A DNA stretch of 64,000 nucleotides from positions 1-64,000 of the forward strand of contig CAKOYV010000005.1 of NCBI GenBank assembly GCA_934131005.1, in the 5' to 3' direction. A program made the translations under genes and the position numbers. The notes beneath the pieces are model-generated. The model saw only the letters and a list, made by a program, of their open reading frames with translations, was not told the origin of the DNA and did no database searches. This document shows positions 8,987 to 16,382 of the stretch, in pieces; within the stretch, counting starts at the first letter, position 1; each line of letters opens with the position of its first letter. The stretch comes from an uncultured Bacilli bacterium. GTDB taxonomy: Bacteria; Bacillota_I; Bacilli_A; RF39; UBA660.

Positions 8987-9235
8987 ATGGCATTTTCTGA
9001 TAATTTTTTTAAAAAAGTAGAAAAAAAGACTAATGTTGATAAAGACACAATTCTATCTTTGGCAAGTAAATTGCAAGGAGCTAATATGAAAAATGAAACA
9101 GTTTTAAGGGAAGTAATTCAGGATATTTCTAGGATTACTGGTAGAGAGGTTTCAGAAGAGAAGGAACAAAAAATAATTGATACAGTTATGAATGATGGAG
9201 TTCCTAAGAATATTAATAAATATTTAGATGAATAA
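8987..9235 (+). CDS. spoVIF: Stage VI sporulation protein F family
   Basis: An 82-residue protein resembling SpoVIF (YjcC) of Bacillus, a late mother-cell factor needed for proper coat assembly. Shared features are the N-terminal FFKKVEKKTNV, the SLASKLQGAN stretch, a central ISRITGREVS segment and an NDGVPKN motif near the end. It is soluble, with no membrane segment. AGGAGG lies 6-7 nt before the ATG. In Bacillus the gene is elsewhere; here it sits just upstream of spoIVA, the coat morphogenetic ATPase, which strengthens the call. A CATATAATA element about 22 bp before the start resembles a mother-cell sigma -10, but this is weak. Confidence 0.75.
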   Translation: MAFSDNFFKKVEKKTNVDKDTILSLASKLQGANMKNETVLREVIQDISRITGREVSEEKEQKIIDTVMNDGVPKNINKYLDE

Positions 9236-9262
9236 AATTAGATTTTTTGTCTAATTTTTTAT
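9234..9262 (+). terminator. Terminator after spoVIF
   Basis: AAAATTAGA/TCTAATTTT 9-bp arms at 9234-9242 and 9250-9258 followed by T-rich sequence. Confidence 0.75.
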
Positions 9263-9322
9263 TTTTTTATAATAACTATTTTTATATTACATAATATTAA
9301 TTGAACAGAGAGTGAGGTATTT

Positions 9323-10792
9323 ATGGAAAAGATTGATGTTATTAAAAGTATTTCAAAAAGATGTGGTGGTGATATTTATTTAGGGGTAGTAGGGGCGGTT
9401 AGAACTGGTAAGAGTACATTTATTAAAAAATTTATGGAAAGTATGGTTATTCCTAATATCCCAGATGAATATGAACGAAAAAGAACATTAGATGAACTTC
9501 CTCAGTCCGCTGCAGGAAAAACAATTATGACTACTGAACCTAAGTTTGTTCCTGCAACAGCTACAAAGATTCAAATTGATGATTTTGAAGCGGCTATTAG
9601 AATGGTTGACTGTGTTGGGTATGTTATTGATGCTGCAAAAGGTTATGAAGATGAAAATGGACCAAGGATGGTTATGACTCCTTGGTATTCAGATCCAATC
9701 CCTTTTGTTGAGGCGGCCGAACTTGGAACAGAAAAGGTTATTAAAGAACATTCAACTATTGGGATTGTTGTTACTACTGATGGATCAATAGGGGAAATTC
9801 CTAGAAATGAGTACGTCAATGCTGAGGAAACAGTAATAAAAGAATTGAAGGAAATTGGTAAACCTTTTATAGTTGTATTAAATTCTGTACACCCTATGTT
9901 ACCTGATACAGAAAAATTAGCCAACAAACTTAAAGATGAATATAATGTTCCTATCATTCCAGTTAGTGTAGAAAACATGACTGATAGGGATATGTATAAC
10001 ATCTTAAAAGAAGCTTTATATGAGTTTCCTATTGATAAAGTTAAGATAAATATGCCTGAATGGATTGCAATTTTGCACAAACAACATTATATAAAAACAG
10101 AATATATAAATAGAATTAGAGAAAGTGTTATTGAAATTAATAAACTTAAAGATATAGATAATATTACAGATGGTTTTAAAAACTGTGAATTTATTGAAAA
10201 ATCTTATATATCTGATGTTGATACTTCTACTGGGGAGGTTACTATTCAATTAGATGCTCCTAGTGGCTTATACAGCAAAGTTTTAAATGAAATAATTGGT
10301 ACTGATATTTCTTCTAAGGCTAATCTATTGTCCATGTTTCAAGAGTTAAATGAAGCAAAAAAAGAGTATGATCAAATTAAGGGTGCTTTAAAAATGGTAA
10401 AGCAAACCGGTTATGGTATTGCTTCTCCTACATTGTCTGATATGAAATTAGAAACTCCCGAAATTATAAAACAAGGTGGTAGATATGGGGTTAAACTTAA
10501 GGCTAGAGCTCCTTCTATTCATATGATAAAAGTTGATGTAGAATCTACTTTTGAACCTATAATTGGTAGCGAAATTCAAAGTAAAGAACTTATTAATTAT
10601 TTGACTCAAGATAATAATGGCGAGGATATTTGGAAAAGTGAAATTTTTGGTAGAAGTCTTGATGTTATTGTGCAAGAAGGAATTCAGGCTAAACTTTCTA
10701 TGATGCCAGATAATATTAGATATAAATTAGGAACAACATTAACAAAAGTTATTAATAAGGGTTCTAATAACATGATTGCTATTGTTCTATAA
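9323..10792 (+). CDS. spoIVA: Stage IV sporulation protein A
   Basis: ATPase that polymerises on the forespore surface to form the base of the spore coat; 489 aa versus about 492 in Bacillus. The N-terminal TRAFAC-like domain carries the P loop GAVRTGKS (24-31), the threonine-rich AGKTIMTTEPKFVPATA segment and a DCVGYVI Walker B region. The middle and C-terminal domains follow without gaps and end KGSNNMIAIVL, as expected of the membrane-anchoring tail. The start is supported by GTGAGG upstream. Order der-spoIVA-hup matches Bacillus. Its presence is strong evidence for endospore formation in the lineage. Confidence 0.97.
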   Translation: MEKIDVIKSISKRCGGDIYLGVVGAVRTGKSTFIKKFMESMVIPNIPDEYERKRTLDELPQSAAGKTIMTTEPKFVPATATKIQIDDFEAAIRMVDCVGYVIDAAKGYEDENGPRMVMTPWYSDPIPFVEAAELGTEKVIKEHSTIGIVVTTDGSIGEIPRNEYVNAEETVIKELKEIGKPFIVVLNSVHPMLPDTEKLANKLKDEYNVPIIPVSVENMTDRDMYNILKEALYEFPIDKVKINMPEWIAILHKQHYIKTEYINRIRESVIEINKLKDIDNITDGFKNCEFIEKSYISDVDTSTGEVTIQLDAPSGLYSKVLNEIIGTDISSKANLLSMFQELNEAKKEYDQIKGALKMVKQTGYGIASPTLSDMKLETPEIIKQGGRYGVKLKARAPSIHMIKVDVESTFEPIIGSEIQSKELINYLTQDNNGEDIWKSEIFGRSLDVIVQEGIQAKLSMMPDNIRYKLGTTLTKVINKGSNNMIAIVL

Positions 10793-10807
10793 TCTAAATT
10801 TCATTAT

Positions 10808-10845
10808 AAAAAAATATTAGTCTTTATTAAACTAATATTTTTTAT
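10808..10845 (+). terminator. Terminator after spoIVA
   Basis: AAAATATTAGT / ACTAATATTTT inverted repeat with about 9-nt loop, then T-rich sequence. Confidence 0.75.
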
Positions 10846-10849
10846 TTTG

Positions 10850-11220
10850 ACAATCAAAAACCAATTAGTCCTGATAAAACTAATTGGTTTGAGTTTTAGA
10901 AAAAAATTGAATAGTTTTTTAATAATCTATATTATCTATTAACAATTGCTAATAGATAATACAATTATTAATAACATTAATAGACATTATCAGTGTCCAT
11001 TACAATTTCTTATGCTTTAAGTTTTCTTTCTTAAAAAAACAATTGTTCTACTTAGTGGAGATAAGAATTATATTCCTATAACTTTTTCTTCCTACTGAAG
11101 ATATTAAAACATTTAACATATTACATATATCCCATAATATATATTTAATCCAATACATTATGAACTATATGTGCAAAGGGTAAGATAAATCACCAAATGT
11201 TTTATCCTCTATCTAAGTAA
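10850..11220 (-). ncRNA. Candidate structured non-coding RNA between spoIVA and hup
   Basis: No protein gene is visible in these bases. A perfect-consensus promoter on the minus strand (11225-11253) points into them. The predicted 5' end can form a closing stem: 11213-11218 pairs with 11050-11055, and 11202-11209 pairs with 11058-11064 with one bulge. That gives a domain of about 170-185 nt, the size and outline of 6S RNA. Further leftward come three hairpins: 9 bp with loop (about 10979-11003), 11 bp (10931-10941/10950-10960) and 12 bp (10858-10869/10879-10890). The last is followed on the minus strand by T-rich sequence and could terminate the transcript. The 6S identity is a guess; I recognise no diagnostic sequence motif. 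Confidence 0.45.
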
Positions 11221-11224
11221 TTTT

Positions 11225-11253
11225 ATTATATCACTTAAAATTTTAACTGTCAA
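11225..11253 (-). promoter_or_regulatory. Perfect-consensus promoter driving the spoIVA-hup intergenic transcript
   Basis: Read on the minus strand: TTGACA (11253-11248), exactly 17 bp, TATAAT (11230-11225). No gene start follows within 350 bp. Confidence 0.75.
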
Positions 11254-11353
11254 TATATTTTATTAATTTTACATAAAAAAAATTATAGTTTTATGTAAAA
11301 GAAAACTTATAGTTAAATAATGGCAGAATTGCTAATTATTTAAGTAAAATGTA

Positions 11354-11382
11354 TTGATTTTCATAATTTTTCGTGGTAAATT
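11354..11382 (+). promoter_or_regulatory. Promoter for hup
   Basis: TTGATT, 17-bp spacer, TAAATT, about 60 bp upstream of the hup start. Confidence 0.5.
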
Positions 11383-11442
11383 ATAGTTGTAAGCATAAAG
11401 AGATGTTTGATGCTTATTTATATATAGTTATGGAGGTAGAAA

Positions 11443-11715
11443 ATGACAAAAGCTGAATTAATAGAATTTATAGCAGAAAATGCTGATTTAACTAAGGCTG
11501 ATGCTGGAAGAGCTTTAGAAGCTACTATTGAAGGTATTATTGAAGGTCTTAAAGATAAGAAAAAAGTTACTTTAGTAGGATTTGGTACTTTTATTTCTAA
11601 GGATAGAGCAGAACGTACTGGTCGTAATCCACAAACTGGTGAACCTGTTACAATAGCTGCACGTACAGTACCTGCATTTAAAGCTGGTAACAAATTAAAA
11701 GAAGCTTTAAATTAA
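11443..11715 (+). CDS. hup: HU family DNA-binding protein
   Basis: Nucleoid protein of 90 aa that bends and compacts DNA as a dimer. The helical body (1-45) is followed by the beta-arm with GFGTF, the RAERTGRNPQTGEP tip including the intercalating proline, and a C-terminal PAFKAGNKLKEAL helix. GGAGGT precedes the ATG. Own promoter and terminator, so monocistronic. Downstream of spoIVA as in Bacillus (hbs). Confidence 0.97.
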   Translation: MTKAELIEFIAENADLTKADAGRALEATIEGIIEGLKDKKKVTLVGFGTFISKDRAERTGRNPQTGEPVTIAARTVPAFKAGNKLKEALN

Positions 11716-11741
11716 TCATTAATATATAATGAAAAAGAAAT

Positions 11742-11769
11742 TTAGTTCAATTTATGGACTATTTTTTTT
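11742..11769 (+). terminator. Terminator after hup
   Basis: TAGTTC/GGACTA stem with 7-nt loop followed by eight T. Confidence 0.7.
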
Positions 11770-11772
11770 GTA

Positions 11773-11823
11773 CAAAAAAAAACGATTGCAATTATTTATT
11801 CCAAAGAACAAATAATACAATCG
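11773..11823 (-). terminator. Strong leftward terminator downstream of the DIP1984 gene
   Basis: Arms from 11783 and to 11823 (outermost CGATTG/CAATCG) form about 18 bp with one bulge and a short loop. On the minus strand a run of nine T follows (11782-11774). It is 212 bp beyond the DIP1984 stop. Confidence 0.75.
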
Positions 11824-11825
11824 CT

Positions 11826-11974
11826 AGCATTCTCATGAGAAAAATCGAAATATACTATATATAAATAGGTAATGTATAATTTATAAAATATACTAATTAA
11901 AATATATTATAAAATTTAAAATATAAGACATTATAACAAAAATTTTTTTATTAAAATAATTCTCGTGGAATGCT
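11826..11974. other. Long-range inverted repeat in 3' region of DIP1984 gene
   Basis: Bases 11826-11841 (AGCATTCTCATGAGAA) pair with 11960-11974 (TTCTCGTGGAATGCT) over about 15 bp with one bulge, enclosing about 118 nt of very AT-rich DNA. On the plus strand one pair is a G-U wobble; on the minus strand it becomes A-C, but the only good terminator nearby reads the minus strand. It may be a structured 3' untranslated region or a separate small RNA. The rest of 11716-12034 holds nothing else I can support. Confidence 0.4.
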
Positions 11975-12034
11975 TAGGGCTAAAAACTTTGTATTTTATT
12001 TAATCTTCAAAATAACTTAGAAGAACCCCATTTT

Positions 12035-12535
12035 TTAAATTTCAAATTCAATTGAATTTAATTTTGAGATTTCAAAATCTGTATTTTGAATTTTTTCGTT
12101 TACTTCTTTTAGTTTTTTCTTAATGTCTTTTGCATCAAAATTAGTTGTTTTACATTCAAAATAAGAATTATTAACTTCTGTAACCCTCTTTTTAGAGTTT
12201 TTAAATAATAATAATTGTTCATATATTGTTTTTATTTTTCTTAAGTTGATATTATCTATAATTGCTTCTTGAATACTTCTTCCATCGCTTAATTTAAAAG
12301 TATTATTTTTTTTATATAAAATAGATTTTAATTTTGATAATTCTTCAATTGTTTTTTCTATTTCATTTAAATCTGATGTAAAAATTATTTTGTTATCTTC
12401 TATAATATTTAATCTTCCATCTAATTCTTCTGTTGAAGTACTTAAAGCTAGTCCCTTAATAGTACTAATTTTACTATTTAATTTTTTTTCATCCTCTGAT
12501 ATTAAATTCATTAATGCTGATATATTCATTTTCAT
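12035..12535 (-). CDS. DIP1984 (septicolysin-like) family protein
   Basis: A 166-residue, largely helical protein. It matches my recollection of the DIP1984 family: an N-terminal coiled-coil helix, a mid-section with LSDGRSIQEAIIDNINLRKIKTIYEQLL, and a C-terminal FDAKDIKKKLKEVNEKIQ helix ending in a short acidic tail. Some members are called septicolysin, but no secretion signal is visible here and I would not infer a toxin. ATG 12535 is preferred over GTG 12544 because GGGAG lies about 10 nt before it. It follows an HTH gene on the same strand, separated by two hairpins. Confidence 0.7.
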   Translation of the reverse strand: MKMNISALMNLISEDEKKLNSKISTIKGLALSTSTEELDGRLNIIEDNKIIFTSDLNEIEKTIEELSKLKSILYKKNNTFKLSDGRSIQEAIIDNINLRKIKTIYEQLLLFKNSKKRVTEVNNSYFECKTTNFDAKDIKKKLKEVNEKIQNTDFEISKLNSIEFEI

Positions 12536-12587
12536 TTTATTCACTCTCCCTTTGTCAATTACAATTTTACTACTATTAGAAAATAAT

Positions 12588-12632
12588 TGGTCGCTATCAA
12601 AGCGACAAAAAAACGCCTACAATGAAGCGTCA
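12588..12632 (-). terminator. Hairpins between HTH gene and DIP1984 gene
   Basis: Reading leftward: a short ACGC/GCGT stem over the HTH gene's stop followed by seven T, then a second stem GTCGCT/AGCGAC with TTGAT loop. The first looks like an attenuating terminator. Confidence 0.5.
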
Positions 12633-12985
12633 CAAAAGGTATATAAATAATTGTTTATTTGATCTAAGTTGTAGACATCATTATCTAAACAATAAGATAT
12701 TATTTGGTCAAACTTACTATTACTTAAAGAATAGCCTGCAGAATTTAATAACTTATCAAATTCTGGTTTTTGTAATTCTAAAGCTAAGCATAGTTTGATA
12801 ATTACATTTCTTCTAGGAATATAACTATTAGAACATCTTATCTTAGAAAATAATTTTCTATCTATATCAACCTTTTTGTATATCTCCGAATCTTTATAAC
12901 CACTTTGATCAATGAATGAAAAAAGTACTTCATTAAAACTCTTTGATCTATTACAATTTAAATATTCAATTATCTTTGTATTCAT
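12617..12985 (-). CDS. XRE-like helix-turn-helix protein
   Basis: A 122-residue soluble protein. Residues about 18-85 (FNEVLFSFIDQSGYKDSEIY ... NSAGYSLS) fit a lambda-repressor-like HTH of a type often found fused or adjacent to macro-domain and vWA-domain proteins. The C-terminal tail (about 88-122) is the usual short helical extension. Here it stands alone. Likely a DNA-binding regulator or adaptor; target unknown. AGGAGG 7 nt before the ATG. A promoter and inverted repeats lie in the leader. The next gene on the strand is the DIP1984 protein. Confidence 0.7.
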   Translation of the reverse strand: MNTKIIEYLNCNRSKSFNEVLFSFIDQSGYKDSEIYKKVDIDRKLFSKIRCSNSYIPRRNVIIKLCLALELQKPEFDKLLNSAGYSLSNSKFDQIISYCLDNDVYNLDQINNYLYTFCDASL

Positions 12986-13002
12986 ATAATAGCCTCCTTT
13001 AA

Positions 13003-13039
13003 TCTGAACTTACAATTAGCTCAATTTTGAATGTTCAGA
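13003..13039. promoter_or_regulatory. Inverted repeat in leader of HTH gene
   Basis: TCTGAAC (13003-13009) and GTTCAGA (13033-13039) form a 7-bp dyad. A second, overlapping dyad TCAATTTT/AAAATTGA lies alongside. Upstream on the minus strand TTGCTA, 17 bp, TATAAT resembles a promoter. Possible operator or leader hairpin. Confidence 0.4.
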
Positions 13040-13143
13040 AAATTGACATTCATATAGACCATTTAAATTGAATTTAAGTTAAATATTTAAATTGTAAAAA
13101 TATTATATATTATTTTTTAGCTTTTAGCAAGTATTTTACCAAA

Positions 13144-13177
13144 AAAATAATATTTGAATTTTTCCAAATATTATTTT
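13144..13177 (-). terminator. Terminator of the S24-type repressor gene
   Basis: Perfect 13-bp arms 13144-13156/13165-13177 around an 8-nt loop, followed leftward by A/T tract. It includes the stop codon. Confidence 0.8.
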
Positions 13178-13836
13178 ATTTCTCTATAAATAGAATCAAT
13201 TTTTCCTAAGATCATACTATTAGAAATAATATTAACATTAATAGTAGGATATTTAGGATTTAGAGCTTGAAGTATTATTCCTTTTGGATATCTATATAGT
13301 CTTCTTGCTGATAGAACATTATTCTTAACAGCAATTATTATATCGTCACCATTTTTATAATCTGCCTGTTTAGAAAAATATAATTTATCATTTTTTAAAT
13401 ATACTGGTGACATAGAATCATCTGTTACTTTTATGTATAGGCCATTACAATTACTTTGAGCTTCATATGAGGCATTTTTGTAAGTGTTTATTATTTTTTC
13501 ATCCTCTTTAGTTATATTTTTATCTTTGCGAAGATTACTAACATACTCCTTAATTATCTTTTTATCGATTATTTTTTTCTCCTCTTCTGTTATGGGAGCT
13601 TTTTTGAATATATCACTATCTATGTTGAAGATGCGACATATTTCAAATAATATTTCATAAGGAATATTTAATTTTCCTGTTTCATATTTATGTAACGTTT
13701 GTCTATTTTTTTGATAATTTAATGCCTTAGCTAAATCTTCTAATGAATAATTATATTTCTCTCTTGTTTCTTTTAAAATTTTACTAACAATAGGTTTTAA
13801 TTCATCACTAATTAGTTCTTGTTTTCTAGTTCTCAT
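13171..13836 (-). CDS. XRE-S24 domain repressor-like protein
   Basis: CI/LexA-style two-domain regulator, 221 aa. N-terminal HTH (about 16-78, LEDLAKALNYQKNRQTLHKYETGKL). C-terminal S24 peptidase-like domain (about 130-221) with S141 in TDDSMSPVY at the nucleophile position. The lysine expected in the (V)KRL motif is replaced by arginine (R178 in SARRLYRY), and I see no Ala-Gly hinge, so self-cleavage is doubtful. ATG 13836 is chosen because AAGGAAG precedes it; GTG 13842 is too close. No phage genes are nearby. It is followed by a terminator and preceded 20 bp away by two membrane protein genes. Confidence 0.85.
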   Translation of the reverse strand: MRTRKQELISDELKPIVSKILKETREKYNYSLEDLAKALNYQKNRQTLHKYETGKLNIPYEILFEICRIFNIDSDIFKKAPITEEEKKIIDKKIIKEYVSNLRKDKNITKEDEKIINTYKNASYEAQSNCNGLYIKVTDDSMSPVYLKNDKLYFSKQADYKNGDDIIIAVKNNVLSARRLYRYPKGIILQALNPKYPTINVNIISNSMILGKIDSIYREIK

Positions 13837-13856
13837 ATCCACACTTCCTTATTGTA

Positions 13857-14540
13857 TTAATTATTATCGGCTACTTGTTTATTTAATATATTTGTTATAT
13901 ATAATGGGATTGTACCAATTATTAAAATTATTAAACTTATCATGTATCTAATGATTATCATTTTTATCATATCTATTGGTTCTTTGATAAAGGTATAAGC
14001 TAATATAATAAATAATATAGATGCTATAAATTGAATAATTATTCCTGAAAATAAATTACTTATCCATATTTTATTTTTAATTCTTTTTAAGTAATAATAT
14101 AATTTTGAATTTAATAATATAGTGTATAAAATTGTTGTTATGTTTGCAAAATACAGTCTTTCACTACCTAACATTATATTATCATATGATTTATTTGTAA
14201 ATAGCATCGTTTGACTTGAAGTTAGTAAGCTAGTTAAATATAATACTGCATAACTAGCAACTAGTGATATTATTAATACTATTACTAAGTTTTTTATAGC
14301 GTTATAGCCTTTTTTTTGAACTATTATATTGGTAGATAAGATGCCTGTTATAAAAGGAATAAATCCTAAATTTAGTTCAAAATTATATATTGTTATTACT
14401 TTTAGGGATGTTATGCATGATAATATAAATAATATTATTGTATACGCATATATTCCTTCTATTTTGTGAGCTTTGTAAATAATAATTTGCAATAATAGGC
14501 ATAAAATTAGTTCTACTCCTAATAATGTTATGTTTGTCAT
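13857..14540 (-). CDS. Polytopic membrane protein, possibly VUT/YhhQ-like
   Basis: About six or seven hydrophobic segments in 227 aa, with only short polar loops; it ends in the hydrophilic tail KQVADNN. The segment LGFIPFITGILSTNIIVQKKGYNA recalls the VUT (queuosine precursor transporter) family motif, in which a conserved acidic-rich loop follows the second segment. The match is partial and some signature residues are missing. It overlaps the next upstream gene by 4 nt (ATGA) and is of equal length and topology, so the two probably form a complex. Function unproven. Confidence 0.55.
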   Translation of the reverse strand: MTNITLLGVELILCLLLQIIIYKAHKIEGIYAYTIILFILSCITSLKVITIYNFELNLGFIPFITGILSTNIIVQKKGYNAIKNLVIVLIISLVASYAVLYLTSLLTSSQTMLFTNKSYDNIMLGSERLYFANITTILYTILLNSKLYYYLKRIKNKIWISNLFSGIIIQFIASILFIILAYTFIKEPIDMIKMIIIRYMISLIILIIGTIPLYITNILNKQVADNN

Positions 14541-15205
14541 TTTAACACCTTCTTATTAGTTGGAATAATTGTTAAAAATATAGCATATATAACGGTAATT
14601 ATTAATCTTAACATATATGTTGAAAGAAGAAGTTTTATAATTGCCTGATTTGATAAAATTCCATAATATGATATAAACATATAAAGTATTGATTCTATTA
14701 GACCTGCTGCTAAATATGTTGTTACCATACTTATAAATAAGTTATCATAGATATTTTTGATTTTGTTATATAACAATAATAATATTTTTTGAGATATAAG
14801 CATTGTAAATGGATAACTTAAAAGTATTCTACTATTATCAATGAAAACATTTTTCATATTTATACCAATAGTATCATTTAATGATTGTACATAATTTGAT
14901 TCTAAAAAAATTAGTGTGGCACAAATAAGATTTAATAGAAAATTTAGATTAATAATTTTATTTACACTTTTTTTATCCTTACTCTCTATTAGTAAATATA
15001 ATGATATAAACATTGTTACATATACAATTGCATTAGCGTTTATGGTCAGAGTTTTAATTTCTATATATTTAAAATTTAGAATAAAAGTTAGGATATTTGA
15101 TGTTATAAATATTGAAATTAAGCCCAAATTTTTGCCTTTTTTGTATGCTAACCATAGAGATAATAGACAAATTATTAAGATACAAATAATAACTAGTTCA
15201 TTCAT
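14537..15205 (-). CDS. Polytopic membrane protein paired with the preceding one
   Basis: A 222-residue protein with six or seven membrane segments and a lysine-rich loop (ESKDKKSVNK, about 74-83). Layout, length and the distal NIYDNLFISMVTTYLAAGLIES region again recall VUT/YhhQ transporters, but key residues are weakly conserved. AAGGTG lies 7 nt before the ATG. Translation is coupled to the downstream partner by a 4-nt overlap. It could be one half of a heteromeric transporter. Confidence 0.55.
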   Translation of the reverse strand: MNELVIICILIICLLSLWLAYKKGKNLGLISIFITSNILTFILNFKYIEIKTLTINANAIVYVTMFISLYLLIESKDKKSVNKIINLNFLLNLICATLIFLESNYVQSLNDTIGINMKNVFIDNSRILLSYPFTMLISQKILLLLYNKIKNIYDNLFISMVTTYLAAGLIESILYMFISYYGILSNQAIIKLLLSTYMLRLIITVIYAIFLTIIPTNKKVLK

Positions 15206-15281
15206 TGCAACACCTTCTTATTCGATATATATTATAGCATACTTTTTTAAGATACAAAATAGTTGTTGATTATAAAAAAAG

Positions 15282-15309
15282 AAAATCTAATTTTTAATCA
15301 TTAGATTTT
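15282..15309 (-). terminator. Terminator of the CoA-dehydratase-like gene pair
   Basis: AAAATCTAA/TTAGATTTT 9-bp arms around a 10-nt loop with a leftward T tract; overlaps the stop codon at 15294. Confidence 0.8.
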
Positions 15310-16382
15310 GGTTGATTTGCTTCTTTTTTTTGATATAGCATATCTGCAAAAGCCTCTATTCTTGTATCAATAGCAGTTTCATTATCCTGAGCATCAAAGC
15401 TAAAATAAAGAATAGGAATATTATAATCATTGCTAACCTTTTCCAAGATAGGCATAGCATTTAATTCCGGAGTACAGCCAAAACTTTTTATGTGAACTAT
15501 GCCATCATATTTCTTTTTAGCTAGTTTTTCAGATAATACTATACTTTCAGTAGCATCTGCTCCTAAATGATACTTTAAATATTTTTTACCTTGTCTTAAA
15601 AGTTTTTTTAATCGATACTTTTTTTGAAATAATAAGTATGTTAAAGTGGTAAATCTATGCACTTCAATTCCTTTTTGAGCTAGTTTTATCTCAATATTAT
15701 TACTGCAAAATGGCTCCATTAGAGAGTATAATTCTCCAACTAAACCTATTTTTAAACAATTAGATGGTTTATTAACAGTAATATCTTTATATTTCTTTTT
15801 ATATTTTTTATACAGCTTAATTAAATACATAGGTGTTATTTTTTTATATTCTAAGTTTCTTTTTAGAGAATTTGTTACATTTTTAAAACTATTTTTTTCA
15901 TTTTCAAATCCCATATTTTCACGAGGATATTTGGCTAATTTATCCATTATTATTATCATTAATGCCGTATTTATTAGATAATAAATAAAGGGAATAATTT
16001 TTAGTTTAGGATTACACTTTTTGGCAAATTTATAAACATTTCTTAGAGAGATATGATTGTTATGAATTAGATTTATAAAAGTAAAATTATAGCCTAAGTC
16101 TTGTAAAATTTTTTCTTGTAATTCAGCATAATATCCATAACGACATCCACCGCCTGCTTGTAAGAGAATATTAGCTCCTTTTTCTAAAGCTTCTATGTAG
16201 TTTCCTAAATTATATTTAAATGGAACACATACATAATCAGGAGAATATTTAGCCCCTAAAGTTATTGTTTTTTTTGTGATTTTTGGGGGAATTATAACTT
16301 TAGTATTAGTAATTTTTTTTACTAAATAAGATATAGGGATATAATAATCTCCTAAATGAGGAAAACTTATTACATTATTCAA
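15294..16382 (-). CDS. 2-hydroxyacyl-CoA dehydratase-like protein (second of pair)
   Basis: A 362-residue protein related to the subunits and activase-associated proteins of 2-hydroxyacyl-CoA dehydratases. Conserved cysteines that could hold an iron-sulfur cluster are at C52 (DYVCVPFK), GGGCRYGYY, EPFCSNN and SFGCTPELNAMP. The C-terminal DTRIEAFADML is shared with its neighbour. In the whole-family context these paired proteins are widespread in anaerobic Firmicutes without known substrate. It overlaps the upstream gene by 4 nt. The classical activator ATPase (R-component) is not in the window. Confidence 0.75.
   Translation of the reverse strand: MNNVISFPHLGDYYIPISYLVKKITNTKVIIPPKITKKTITLGAKYSPDYVCVPFKYNLGNYIEALEKGANILLQAGGGCRYGYYAELQEKILQDLGYNFTFINLIHNNHISLRNVYKFAKKCNPKLKIIPFIYYLINTALMIIIMDKLAKYPRENMGFENEKNSFKNVTNSLKRNLEYKKITPMYLIKLYKKYKKKYKDITVNKPSNCLKIGLVGELYSLMEPFCSNNIEIKLAQKGIEVHRFTTLTYLLFQKKYRLKKLLRQGKKYLKYHLGADATESIVLSEKLAKKKYDGIVHIKSFGCTPELNAMPILEKVSNDYNIPILYFSFDAQDNETAIDTRIEAFADMLYQKKEANQPKSND

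Noticed and set aside
9643..10080. 145-codon frame antisense to spoIVA
   Set aside because: Lies wholly inside a well-conserved gene and has no RBS or homology.
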